This document shows positions 7,985 to 15,079 of a stretch of 21,268 bases of DNA, piece by piece (within the stretch, counting starts at the first letter, position 1; the number at the start of each line of letters is the position of its first letter). The notes under the pieces were generated by a model. That model saw only the letters and a list, made by a program, of their open reading frames with translations. It searched no databases and had not been told where the DNA came from. Source of the stretch: Clostridia bacterium (GTDB lineage Bacteria; Bacillota; Clostridia; Christensenellales; Borkfalkiaceae); contig CAAGME010000013.1 of assembly GCA_900770945.1 (NCBI GenBank), positions 1 to 21,268 of the forward strand, written 5' to 3'. A program made the position numbers and the translations under genes.

Positions 7985-8677
7985 TTATAAATCAAGATAC
8001 CTTTTAGGTATAAAAGCTATGTTTGAATCGGGATATTTATATGTTTCACTTTCTGAAACATACTCGAATTCTTTCATATCCATAAGATTTAAAAACTTAT
8101 CGCCACGTTTTACTGACGGAATTAGCGATTCGTTATATTCTCCTTGTTTTATAGTGAGAAAATATCTTTTTTCGTCCTTTATATCGGCTGCTTTATACGG
8201 ACTAACGTTATAATAAATTCTTTTGCCCGACTCGTCTGTTTCCCATTTTTTGTTTTTTTCATAAGACGAAGTTTGCGTTGTATCGATATACTCATAACGG
8301 CTCCATTCGTCAGTTTCGCGCCTTGAATACATACCGTTTAAACCTTTGTAATTCAAATTGCGCTCGTTTATTTTTACCCACACAAAACCGTGCGGCTTAA
8401 ACTCAACGACACAATAGTGCATTTCTTCGTTTTGGTCGTAAAGCGGAAATACCTCGTAACTCATGTAGTCGTAATCGCCGCTCATATAACGCTTTTCTAC
8501 TAACTCGCTTACTCTTTGCAAATGTTGTTCTTCGGTGTAATACGAAGCGGCATTTTCTTTTGCGGTTGCACCAATAATAAAGCGCGCACAGAACACGATA
8601 ACGGGCGTGAGCAAAACTATTACTACTGCAAGCACAACGTACAAAATTATAGTTTTTTTCTTACTTTTAGTTTTCAT
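7985..8677 (-). CDS. single-anchor membrane protein, array paralogue C
   Basis: The protein has 230 residues, the longest of the three paralogues because of a longer membrane/juxtamembrane part (about 9-45, with small insertions such as ATAKENAAS). The exported domain keeps YTEEQHLQRVSELVEKRYM, YEVFPLYDQNEEMHY, SRYEYIDTTQTSS and NLMDMKEFEYV. The ATG overlaps the end of the upstream lipoprotein gene by 11 bases, and a strong GGAGG sits nine bases upstream inside that gene, so the two are translationally linked. Unknown function. Confidence 0.78.
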   Translation of the reverse strand: MKTKSKKKTIILYVVLAVVIVLLTPVIVFCARFIIGATAKENAASYYTEEQHLQRVSELVEKRYMSGDYDYMSYEVFPLYDQNEEMHYCVVEFKPHGFVWVKINERNLNYKGLNGMYSRRETDEWSRYEYIDTTQTSSYEKNKKWETDESGKRIYYNVSPYKAADIKDEKRYFLTIKQGEYNESLIPSVKRGDKFLNLMDMKEFEYVSESETYKYPDSNIAFIPKRYLDL

Positions 8678-9341
8678 CGTTTTTTTCCTCCGGTAATGTT
8701 ATTGTATTGCTTTCTATTGATTGACTGCCAATCGATTCAGGGTTATATCCGAGATAAAAAACCTCGTCAGTAAGCAAGTCGTAAGAGAAAAGGCATGTGG
8801 GGATATGTCCTTCCCCGATATCACACCAAGCCTTTTGATAATGAAATGTGATGACAAAAATATAATCTTCGTAAATTGTGATAGCGTTCACGCCGTTTAC
8901 GATTTCTCCACCGGATCTCGGGCTCCCCGAAGGTGAATATTTTTCATTTATATAATGACACCACATATAAGATATCTTAACAAAGGCTTTGCTTCTTTCT
9001 TTTAAGAAGTCCTTGTTTATACAAATTGTTTTTTTATCTTCGTCGTCACCAATTGTTAGATAAAAATCTTCGTTTTTTTGCTCCACATTGACAGTTTTAC
9101 CGTAAACGGTGTACATCCCTTCCGCTCTTTCCAATGGTATCGATGTATCGTTCGCCTCACAGCCGATAGAAAATCCCTCTTTTTCAATAGGAACTGTTTC
9201 CATGAACTCTTTTACAAACGCGTAGGCTTTTTCTCTTTTTCTGTTTATAAAGCTGCCGACACACCCGCTTAGCGATATCGTAAAAAACATTACGCAAGCA
9301 AGCAATAGCGACATAAAAAATTTACTTTTTGTCTTTTTCAT
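8667..9341 (-). CDS. lipoprotein, unrelated mature part
   Basis: The protein has 224 residues. The signal peptide (MKKTKSKFFM..., lipobox L24-S-G-C27) is nearly identical to those of the 248- and 271-residue array proteins, but the mature part has neither the InlB-type repeat nor the BspA-like region. It carries a charged helical stretch (NRKREKAYAFVKEFMETV), a strand-rich middle and an acidic end (LPEEKNDEN). I do not recognise it. AAGGAG lies six bases before the ATG. The shared leader with a different body is the oddity here. Confidence 0.78.
   Translation of the reverse strand: MKKTKSKFFMSLLLACVMFFTISLSGCVGSFINRKREKAYAFVKEFMETVPIEKEGFSIGCEANDTSIPLERAEGMYTVYGKTVNVEQKNEDFYLTIGDDEDKKTICINKDFLKERSKAFVKISYMWCHYINEKYSPSGSPRSGGEIVNGVNAITIYEDYIFVITFHYQKAWCDIGEGHIPTCLFSYDLLTDEVFYLGYNPESIGSQSIESNTITLPEEKNDEN
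9262..9341 (-). repeat. shared signal-peptide segment, copy 2
   Basis: By my reading it differs from copy 3 (11739-11818) by one base over 80 bp, although the rest of the two genes is unrelated. Confidence 0.85.
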
Positions 9342-9360
9342 TTTTTCTCCTTAAGTGATT

Positions 9361-10182
9361 TTAATTTTTTCTCCATTTTGCATATAAATAAGTACCTGTA
9401 TATTCAAAATCTGAAGTATACGGTGAATCTACAATTATATTGTCGCCCGTTGTATCGCTTTCAAAATCCCATTTTTCGGTACATTCTTTGTCTTTATACC
9501 AGCCGCCGAAAATATACCCCTCTCGTTTAGGTTCGGGCGGTATATATTTTATCAAGTCGTTTTCGTAATTATCCGCCCAATAATACCCATCATTAGGCGC
9601 ATTATCATAATTATACATATACGTTACGTTCGCTATATACTTACTTGATTGATACCCGTCATCTTTTTTTATGAAAGTATACAAATTATACCCGTAAAAG
9701 AACGCCGAATTGCTTTCTACCATATCGACACTCCCTTTTTGTATACCCCAAACAATTTCAACGCAATCACTCAAGTAAAAGTACGCCCTTGTAACTTCTC
9801 TAATATTTGTTGCCGAAACATATATTCTCTTTACTTTATCGCTTTTAAATTTTCCGACACGCCTTGAAGCTACAGTACCGGTATTTATTTGATATCCTAT
9901 TCCGACAATAGCTACCCCGTCCAACCGAGCAGGCAAAACCACACACTCTTTCTCTTTGCCCTCTTCGGAAAAACCCACAATATACCCAATTTTATTATTT
10001 TCTTTATCGATTTTTACAGCGTATCGCCAATCTCCGCTTTCATATTCGGGATATTCGTCTTTAATGTTAAACAAATTTTTCAACCCGTTTACCATTTTTC
10101 CGCACCCGCTTAACGGAATAACGGTAACCACAACAAAAACAAGCAACAACGAAATTAAAATCTTACTAATTTTCTTTTTCAT
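9361..10182 (-). CDS. lipoprotein with one InlB-type repeat (paralogue of next gene upstream)
   Basis: From the ATG at 10182 the product has 273 residues. That ATG forms an ATGA overlap with the stop of the gene upstream, the usual sign of coupled translation; an in-frame ATG at 10197 would add five residues (MDGKH). The signal runs to lipobox L24-S-G-C27. The mature part contains EYPEYESGDWRYAV, then a BspA-like 'GFSEEGKEKECVVLP..LDGV.IVGIG' stretch, and a C-terminal InlB-type repeat (KREGYIFGGW ... EKWDFESD ... LYAKW). It is a close paralogue of the gene at 10179-11006, and their last ~240 bp are highly similar at DNA level. Confidence 0.82.
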   Translation of the reverse strand: MKKKISKILISLLLVFVVVTVIPLSGCGKMVNGLKNLFNIKDEYPEYESGDWRYAVKIDKENNKIGYIVGFSEEGKEKECVVLPARLDGVAIVGIGYQINTGTVASRRVGKFKSDKVKRIYVSATNIREVTRAYFYLSDCVEIVWGIQKGSVDMVESNSAFFYGYNLYTFIKKDDGYQSSKYIANVTYMYNYDNAPNDGYYWADNYENDLIKYIPPEPKREGYIFGGWYKDKECTEKWDFESDTTGDNIIVDSPYTSDFEYTGTYLYAKWRKN

Positions 10183-11006
10183 GTGTTTTCCATCCATTTT
10201 GCATATAAATAAGTACCTGTATATTGATAATCTAAAACGTATTGAATATTATCGCCCGTTTTATCGCTTTCAAAATCCCATTTTTCGGTACATTCCCTAT
10301 CTTTATACCAACCGCCGAAAGTATAACCCTCTCGCTTAGGTTCGGGCGGTATATATTTTATCAAGTCGTTTTCGTAATTATCCGCCCAATAATACCCGTC
10401 ATTCGGTGCATTATCATAATTATACATATACGACACATTAGCAACATAACCTTTATAATGCCAATTTTCTGTCTCTGACTTGCAAAGGTTATCAGCTAAA
10501 ATATAATGTTTATCCATAAATATTCGAACACTCCAACCCGTATCAGCGTTTCGATTTTGCCAAACGATTTGCAAACAATCGACGGGAAGAAGGTCAACAA
10601 CATTTGCATAATTCATTTTCGTGTAAGTATAAGCATTCGGAACATATATTCTTTTCAAGCAATCGCTTTCAATTTTGCCAACTTGGCTTGATGACATTAT
10701 ACTTGTACGATAGCGATAACAAATTCCAACTATCGTCACTCCGCCCAATTCTGTCGGCAAAACAACGCATTCTTTTTGTTTTCCCTCTTCGGTAAAACCT
10801 ATAAGATAGCCCTCTTTCGTTCCGTCTTTATTTTTTCGTACCGCGTATCGCCAATCACCGCTTTCGTATTCGGGATATTCGTCTTCTATGTTAAAAAGAT
10901 TGCGATATCCGCATGATACAAGACGTAAACACCCATACAGTGCGCATATCGACAGCGCAACGATAAGTACAGTTACCCAAGGTTTGTTAAAAGTTTCTTT
11001 TTTCAT
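10179..11006 (-). CDS. putative lipoprotein with one InlB-type repeat
   Basis: I place the start at the ATG at 11006. It overlaps the upstream stop as ATGA and has GGAG nine bases upstream; an in-frame ATG at 11021 would add MEKKR. The product has 275 residues. The signal is less standard than in its neighbours: after the hydrophobic stretch there are two possible lipid cysteines, LYGC (Cys26) and LVSC (Cys32), so anchoring is less certain. Then follow EYPEYESGDWRYAV, the BspA-like 'GFTEEGKQKECVVLP..LGGV.IVGI' stretch and the terminal repeat KREGYTFGGW ... EKWDFESD ... LYAKW. It is paired by duplication with the gene downstream. Confidence 0.8.
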   Translation of the reverse strand: MKKETFNKPWVTVLIVALSICALYGCLRLVSCGYRNLFNIEDEYPEYESGDWRYAVRKNKDGTKEGYLIGFTEEGKQKECVVLPTELGGVTIVGICYRYRTSIMSSSQVGKIESDCLKRIYVPNAYTYTKMNYANVVDLLPVDCLQIVWQNRNADTGWSVRIFMDKHYILADNLCKSETENWHYKGYVANVSYMYNYDNAPNDGYYWADNYENDLIKYIPPEPKREGYTFGGWYKDRECTEKWDFESDKTGDNIQYVLDYQYTGTYLYAKWMENT

Positions 11007-11818
11007 GCGTTTTTTCTCCATTTTGCATAAAGAATATTATTTTTGTATATGTAATACGCCCTTTCAGTTCCGTCATCTCTTTTTGTAATGTCATACTTCT
11101 TTTCCGGAATTATATCTTTTTCAAAATCCCATTTTTCAGTGCCTTCTTCGTCTATATACCACCCTTCAAAAGTATAGCCCTCGCGGACGGGGTCGGGCGG
11201 AATAAAATCGATAGTTGTACCGTCGTAATCATCTATCCAATAAATACCGAGATATGGCGCGCCTTCGTAATTATATCCGTACGTAACGTTTGCATATTCT
11301 GCATAACACTGATTCTTATACACTTTATAATACTCTTTGTCGCTAATATTTTCGGCAAAAGTACTACCTCTCGGTCCATAGTTACAACGTGAAGTAGCAC
11401 TACCCCACACACTTACAAATGAATCATGTATATTAAAACTTATAGTTTCACTTGGACGGAATCCTCCAACCAAAGCCAAATTGAAAGAGTGTGTAATAAA
11501 AATCTTTATTTTTCTATCAGTGCCGGTTTTCCAATAATGACCGTTAACCGCCACAACTTTTAACCCGTCAACTTCTTCAGGTATAATAACGCCGATTTTT
11601 TCTTTACCGGCATTACTTAATCCGTATATAACAGCTTCTGTCGGGTCGCCGTCTTCACTCTGTTTTGGACGGTAAATAAAGTCGCCGCACTCTATACACT
11701 CATTGTACGAAGGAGTTTTTAAAATTTTACTTAACGTACACCCGCTTAGCGATATCGTAAAAAACATTACGCAAGCAAGCAATAGCGACATAAAAAATTT
11801 ACTTTTTATCTTTTTCAT
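11003..11818 (-). CDS. lipoprotein with BspA-like region and one InlB-type repeat (first gene of array)
   Basis: The protein has 271 residues and lipobox L24-S-G-C27. It resembles the last array gene (5850-6596): ECGDFIYRPKQSEDG, then 'GLSNAGKEKIGVIIPEEVDGLKVVAV', a variable middle with few matches, YEGAPYLGIYWIDDYDGTTI, and the InlB-type repeat VREGYTFEGW ... EKWDFEKDIIPEKKYDI ... LYAKW. GGAG lies about ten bases upstream of the ATG. The promoter at 12046-12074 and a leader of about 220 nucleotides with a hairpin at 11856-11890 precede it. The first 80 bp differ from those of the gene at 9341 by one base. Confidence 0.83.
   Translation of the reverse strand: MKKIKSKFFMSLLLACVMFFTISLSGCTLSKILKTPSYNECIECGDFIYRPKQSEDGDPTEAVIYGLSNAGKEKIGVIIPEEVDGLKVVAVNGHYWKTGTDRKIKIFITHSFNLALVGGFRPSETISFNIHDSFVSVWGSATSRCNYGPRGSTFAENISDKEYYKVYKNQCYAEYANVTYGYNYEGAPYLGIYWIDDYDGTTIDFIPPDPVREGYTFEGWYIDEEGTEKWDFEKDIIPEKKYDITKRDDGTERAYYIYKNNILYAKWRKNA
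11739..11818 (-). repeat. shared signal-peptide segment, copy 3
   Basis: Copy at the first array gene. The CACCCGCTTAGCGATATCG end (plus-strand reading) corresponds to the lipobox and is kept in all three copies. Confidence 0.85.
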
Positions 11819-11855
11819 TTTTTTATTTCTCCGTAATTACTTTATATTTAAAAGT

Positions 11856-11890
11856 CCGCACGTAAAAAGCTTATCCTTTATTACGTGCGG
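11856..11890 (-). terminator. leader hairpin, possible attenuator
   Basis: CCGCACGTAA (11856-11865) and TTACGTGCGG (11881-11890) form a perfect 10-bp stem. On the minus strand it is followed by ACTTTTAAAT, so it resembles a weak intrinsic terminator 38 bases before the first array gene. It could attenuate the operon or end a leader RNA of about 180 nucleotides. Confidence 0.5.
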
Positions 11891-12045
11891 CATATCAAAT
11901 CAATTTGTTCCTTTTTCCATTTCATTTACTCTTCTCTTTCGGTTTTGCTTTAAACAGCTAAGTCATTGTCGCGCGCGATTGCATTTTTTGCACAGTTTCG
12001 GCAAAAGCGATAAAAAATCAGCACTCACTCCCTTTTTTCGTTTTT

Positions 12046-12074
12046 ATTGTATCATATGCTTTTTTGTTTGTCAA
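12046..12074 (-). promoter_or_regulatory. promoter of the lipoprotein array
   Basis: TTGACA (12069-12074, minus strand) is 17 bases from TACAAT (12046-12051). No other comparably good promoter was noticed inside the array, whose genes overlap or lie within about 25 bases of each other, so this one probably drives all eight. Confidence 0.8.
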
Positions 12075-12275
12075 TACTTTTCCAAAAATTTAATATAGAT
12101 AATATTTTTGAACAAAAAAATCATTTATAGGGGTTGTTGCAATAAAAATTTTCAGGACAACTATAAAACGAAAACAAAAAACATTGCAAATTTTGCGGTC
12201 AAATCAAATAATTAGAATGCGACAAAAAACATAATTACGACACATCGGATTGATTAGTCGTTTTTTTTGCAAAAA

Positions 12276-12305
12276 TTGACAAATCGTTCACAAAACCGCT
12301 AAAAT
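12276..12305 (+). promoter_or_regulatory. upstream promoter of the DUF1538 operon
   Basis: TTGACA (12276-12281) is 18 bases from TAAAAT (12300-12305). It lies in tandem with the stronger site at 12322-12351. Confidence 0.5.
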
Positions 12306-12321
12306 TATAATGCAATTTAAA

Positions 12322-12351
12322 TTGACAAGACACGCGGTTTTCATATATAAT
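12322..12351 (+). promoter_or_regulatory. main promoter of the DUF1538 operon
   Basis: TTGACA (12322-12327) is 18 bases from TATAAT (12346-12351). The leader would be about 90 nucleotides and A-rich. Confidence 0.75.
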
Positions 12352-12445
12352 GTATACGATACAAAAATGCGGCAGTATGCATACGCAAAAACAAGAAGAA
12401 AAGAAGAACAATCCTAATATTGACGACTAAAAAGGAGGGCTTATA

Positions 12446-13969
12446 TTGAACGGAATACTCGTTAAAAAACTCAAAGAAGCTTTGGTTTCGGTACTGCCGA
12501 TTACCGTAATAATACTTATACTAAACTTTGCTTTGCCCGACCGAATGTCGCCCGTGGGGCTTGTTTCGTTCATTGTGGGCGCGGCAATGCTCATACTCGG
12601 CATCGCGCTTTATTCTCTCGGCAGCGACACGGCTCTCGCGCCGATAGGAGAGACTATCGGTAACAAAGTTACCGAAACAAAAAAAGTTCCGCTTATACTT
12701 ATCGTCGGTTTCGTAATCGGCGTTATAGTCACAATCGCCGAGCCGGACCTTATGGTTTTAGGCTCGCAACTCGGCGATATAAAGATGCTTTTAATAATAA
12801 CGATTGCGCTCGGCGTAGGGCTTTTCCTCGTGTTCGCGCTCGGCAGAATATTCGCGAATATTTCCTTGAATATCGTGTTAATCGCGCTATACGCCCTCGT
12901 TTTTATCGTTGCGATATTTGTTGACGACAAATACATACCGCTTTCATTTGATTCGGGCGGCATAACGACGGGTCCTATAACGGTGCCGTTTATAATGGCA
13001 CTCGGCGTGGGCGTTGCGGGCGTACTCGGCGGCAAAAGCAAGAACGAAAACAGCTTCGGCGTGGTTGCAATCTGCTCGATAGGTCCTATCTTCTTCGTAC
13101 TTTTGCTTTCGCTTATCTTTAAGCCCGACATATCCGTTTCGGAATCGGCGCATGCGGCGCAAAACTTTTCGGAGCTTCTCCCGGTGCTTGCAAACGACCT
13201 TGTTGCGGCAATGAAGGACGTTGCCGTGGCGATTATCCCTATTTCCTTATTCTTCTTTATAGCGGACATATTCTTTTTGAAGCTTCCGCGGCAGAGGATA
13301 GTAAGAATCATAATCGGTATTTTGTACACTTATTTCGGCCTTACGCTCTTCTTGACGGGCGTAAACGTAGGGTTTATGGCGACGGGCACAAACCTCGGCT
13401 CGCGGCTCGCCTCTCTCGACCAAAAATGGATTCTTATTCCCGTGGGTATGATAACGGGTTGCTTTATGGTTTTAGCGGAACCCGCCGTTCACGTTCTTGC
13501 CGAGCAGGTCGAAAACATTTCCGACGGCGCGATAAAACGCAGAACGATTATGATTGCGCTTTGCGTTTCGATGATGATAGCGGTAGGCTTAGGAATGCTT
13601 AGAATCGTCACGGGTATTTCTATCTGGTTCGTGCTTATTCCCGGTTACGCAATAGCGATACTTTTAAGCTTTTTCGTCCCGAAAATTTACACGGCAATCG
13701 CCTTTGACTCGGGCGGCGTGGCTTCGGGTCCTATGGCGACAACGTTTATGCTTCCCCTCGCGATAGGCGCGGCAACGACGCTCACCGGCGCGGAATCGGT
13801 GCTTTCTTCCGCTTACGGGCTTATCGGCTTTATCGCGCTTACTCCTCTTGTCACAATTCAGATACTCGGCGCGTTCGTCAAGATTAAGCAAGGCAGAAGA
13901 GTCGTTCTGCCGAAAGCCTTTATCAACTTGTTCGAAGGCGACGTTATAGAACTCGATTCCGAGCGTTAA
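12446..13969 (+). CDS. DUF1538-type multi-spanning membrane protein, putative transporter
   Basis: The protein has 507 residues and about a dozen hydrophobic segments. It is built from two similar halves. TIAEPDLMVLGSQL (96-109) matches VLAEPAVHVLAEQV (342-355), and FDSGGITTGPITVPF (168-182) matches FDSGGVASGPMATTF (420-434). Such an inverted or tandem duplication with a conserved DSGG..(T/S)GP motif is typical of carriers, and I place it in the DUF1538 family, whose substrate I do not know. The start is TTG at 12446, fixed by AAAGGAGGG at 12431-12439; the first in-frame ATG is about 33 codons in, inside the first hydrophobic segment. Two PII-like genes follow, the first with its ribosome binding site in the stop region of this gene. 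Confidence 0.85.
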   Translation: MNGILVKKLKEALVSVLPITVIILILNFALPDRMSPVGLVSFIVGAAMLILGIALYSLGSDTALAPIGETIGNKVTETKKVPLILIVGFVIGVIVTIAEPDLMVLGSQLGDIKMLLIITIALGVGLFLVFALGRIFANISLNIVLIALYALVFIVAIFVDDKYIPLSFDSGGITTGPITVPFIMALGVGVAGVLGGKSKNENSFGVVAICSIGPIFFVLLLSLIFKPDISVSESAHAAQNFSELLPVLANDLVAAMKDVAVAIIPISLFFFIADIFFLKLPRQRIVRIIIGILYTYFGLTLFLTGVNVGFMATGTNLGSRLASLDQKWILIPVGMITGCFMVLAEPAVHVLAEQVENISDGAIKRRTIMIALCVSMMIAVGLGMLRIVTGISIWFVLIPGYAIAILLSFFVPKIYTAIAFDSGGVASGPMATTFMLPLAIGAATTLTGAESVLSSAYGLIGFIALTPLVTIQILGAFVKIKQGRRVVLPKAFINLFEGDVIELDSER

Positions 13970-13979
13970 GGAGGGCAAA

Positions 13980-14324
13980 ATGAATAAAGCAAAACTCGAA
14001 CTTATGCTGATAATAGCAAACCGCGGTTTAGCCGACAGAATAATCGAAGCAGTCTCCGATAAGGCGACTTTCCCGTCGATTGTGAGAAGTCGCGGCACGG
14101 CAACGAGCGATATCCTCGCCGCACTCGGTATAGGCGAGCCGGAAAAGGAAATTATATTCTGTTTCGCCTCTTCCCAAGATGTTGCGGCGATATACAACAC
14201 GCTTTGCAACGAACTCGACTTCAAGGAAAAGCGGCTCGGCATTGCCCTGACGATCCCCGTTTCGGCGGTCGGCGGCAATCTCACTTTGCAAATACTTCTC
14301 GGCAGAACGAAAGACCTGCTCTAA
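13980..14324 (+). CDS. PII-like signalling protein, first copy
   Basis: The protein has 114 residues and the alternating strand/helix pattern of PII proteins: a first strand LELMLIIAN, a helix RGLADRIIEAV, a short loop with SRGTATSDI in place of the T-loop, strand KEIIFCFAS, a helix, and end strand LGIALTIPVSAVGG, where GlnB/GlnK have the F.lPV segment. The T-loop tyrosine that is uridylylated in many GlnB proteins is not apparent. PII proteins bind 2-oxoglutarate and ATP/ADP or other small ligands and control transporters and enzymes, so here the neighbour at 12446-13969 is the natural target (inference). AAGGAGGG overlaps the upstream stop codon. Confidence 0.8.
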   Translation: MNKAKLELMLIIANRGLADRIIEAVSDKATFPSIVRSRGTATSDILAALGIGEPEKEIIFCFASSQDVAAIYNTLCNELDFKEKRLGIALTIPVSAVGGNLTLQILLGRTKDLL

Positions 14325-14351
14325 AAAATTTATAAAGAAGAGGAAAATTCA

Positions 14352-14681
14352 ATGAACAACGAACTTATTGTAGTAATAGTCAACCAAGGCTTTGAAGAAG
14401 AAGTCATGAAAGCGGCAAGAGAAGCCGGCGCGCGCGGCGGCACGATTTTTAACGCAAGAGGAACGGCGGAATCGCAAGACCTTGTTAAGTTTATGGGTAT
14501 AACCTTGCACCCGAACAAGGAAATCGTGTTTATTCTCACGACAAAGGAAGCGCGCGACGACATTATGACGGCAGTTAAGGAATCGACCGGGCTTGCGACA
14601 AAGGGCGCGGGCATACTCTTTTCCCTTCCCGTTTCTTCGGTGCTCGGCGTCAATCTCGACGGCGAAACGGACGTTAAATAA
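14352..14681 (+). CDS. PII-like signalling protein, second copy
   Basis: The protein has 109 residues and is closer to classical PII than its neighbour: strand ELIVVIVN, helix EEEVMKAAREAGARGGT, IFNARGT (compare the G..T.HNARGS-like turn of GlnK), strand KEIVFILTT, helix ARDDIMTAVKEST and the end strand ILFSLPVSSVLGV. The T-loop is short and has no tyrosine. The difference from the first copy suggests a hetero-oligomer or two sensors of different ligands. AGAGG precedes the ATG. It is the last gene of the operon, with a strong terminator 70 bases on. Confidence 0.83.
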   Translation: MNNELIVVIVNQGFEEEVMKAAREAGARGGTIFNARGTAESQDLVKFMGITLHPNKEIVFILTTKEARDDIMTAVKESTGLATKGAGILFSLPVSSVLGVNLDGETDVK

Positions 14682-14707
14682 GCTTATTTGGCGTTTTTAG
14701 CGTAAGG

Positions 14708-14728
14708 CTTCAGAGGCTGTCGCATAAA
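14708..14728 (+). other. sequence like an insertion-sequence terminus
   Basis: GAGGCTGTCGCATAAAA resembles the terminal inverted repeats I associate with some DDE insertion sequences. No transposase and no matching opposite end were seen nearby, so it is at most a remnant. Confidence 0.25.
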
Positions 14729-14750
14729 AGGTAAAGCGATAGCATTTTAC

Positions 14751-14798
14751 AACAAATAGAGGACTTGATTTTGTTACGTCAAGTCCTCTATTTGTTTT
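14751..14798 (+). terminator. strong terminator after the DUF1538/PII operon
   Basis: A perfect 18-bp stem (14751-14768 with 14779-14796, core ATAGAGGACTTGA/TCAAGTCCTCTAT) has a ten-base loop and is followed by TTTTCGTTTTTT. Confidence 0.9.
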
Positions 14799-14871
14799 CG
14801 TTTTTTACCGACTCCATATAACAGTTTTCGGTATCGTTCGGTTAATTAAAATGTTATACCCGATTTTTAGT

Positions 14872-15078
14872 TTACGCCGTTGTACGAGCTTCGATATACA
14901 AATCAATGTCGTTTATTATATATTTATGCCCCGTAGTGTGTAATACGTCGTAAAAAGCATCAAGGTATTCAAATACTTTGTTCTTTTCAAAAAGTTCTTG
15001 GGTCATAATACCCGTCATACCTTTTTCCGCTTTATACATTTCAAAGCAAAAGGTCTTGAATTGTAATGTTTTACTCAT
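14872..15078 (-). CDS. DUF3791-type small protein
   Basis: The protein has 68 residues. The pattern FKTFCFEMYKAEKGMTG...LFEKNKVFEYLDAFYDVLHTTGHKYIINDIDLYI fits the DUF3791 family: small, all-helical, with the FYDVLHT..HKYI.DID signature. DUF3791 genes often stand next to DUF3990 genes, as here. Its biochemical role is not known; a partner or antitoxin for the DUF3990 product is a reasonable guess. GGAGG lies nine bases upstream, inside the end of the previous gene, whose stop is one base before this ATG. It is the last gene of a four-gene operon. Confidence 0.75.
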   Translation of the reverse strand: MSKTLQFKTFCFEMYKAEKGMTGIMTQELFEKNKVFEYLDAFYDVLHTTGHKYIINDIDLYIEARTTA

Positions 15079-15079
15079 A

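Larger units (their letters stand above)
12075..12445. other. intergenic region between divergent operons
   Basis: This AT-rich stretch has no gene. It holds the two plus-strand promoters listed separately and an imperfect palindrome (TTTATAG at 12124-12130 plus GTTGT at 12133-12137, against ACAACTATAAA at 12157-12167). Part of that palindrome, GGGGTTGTTGCA at 12130-12141, resembles an insertion-sequence end. Confidence 0.6.

Noticed and set aside
11950..12024. 24-codon GTG-start frame in the leader of the lipoprotein array
   Set aside because: The expected transcript start is only about 15 bases upstream and GGGAG is too close to the GTG, so translation is unlikely. It could be reconsidered if conserved.
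12610..13329. 239-residue open frame on the minus strand inside the DUF1538 gene
   Set aside because: It is antisense to a gene with motifs, TTG start and strong ribosome binding site; its Ser/Thr/Ile-rich composition is typical of a shadow frame.
13664..14284. 206-residue minus-strand frame across the DUF1538/PII junction
   Set aside because: It overlaps two supported plus-strand genes and has no start signals.
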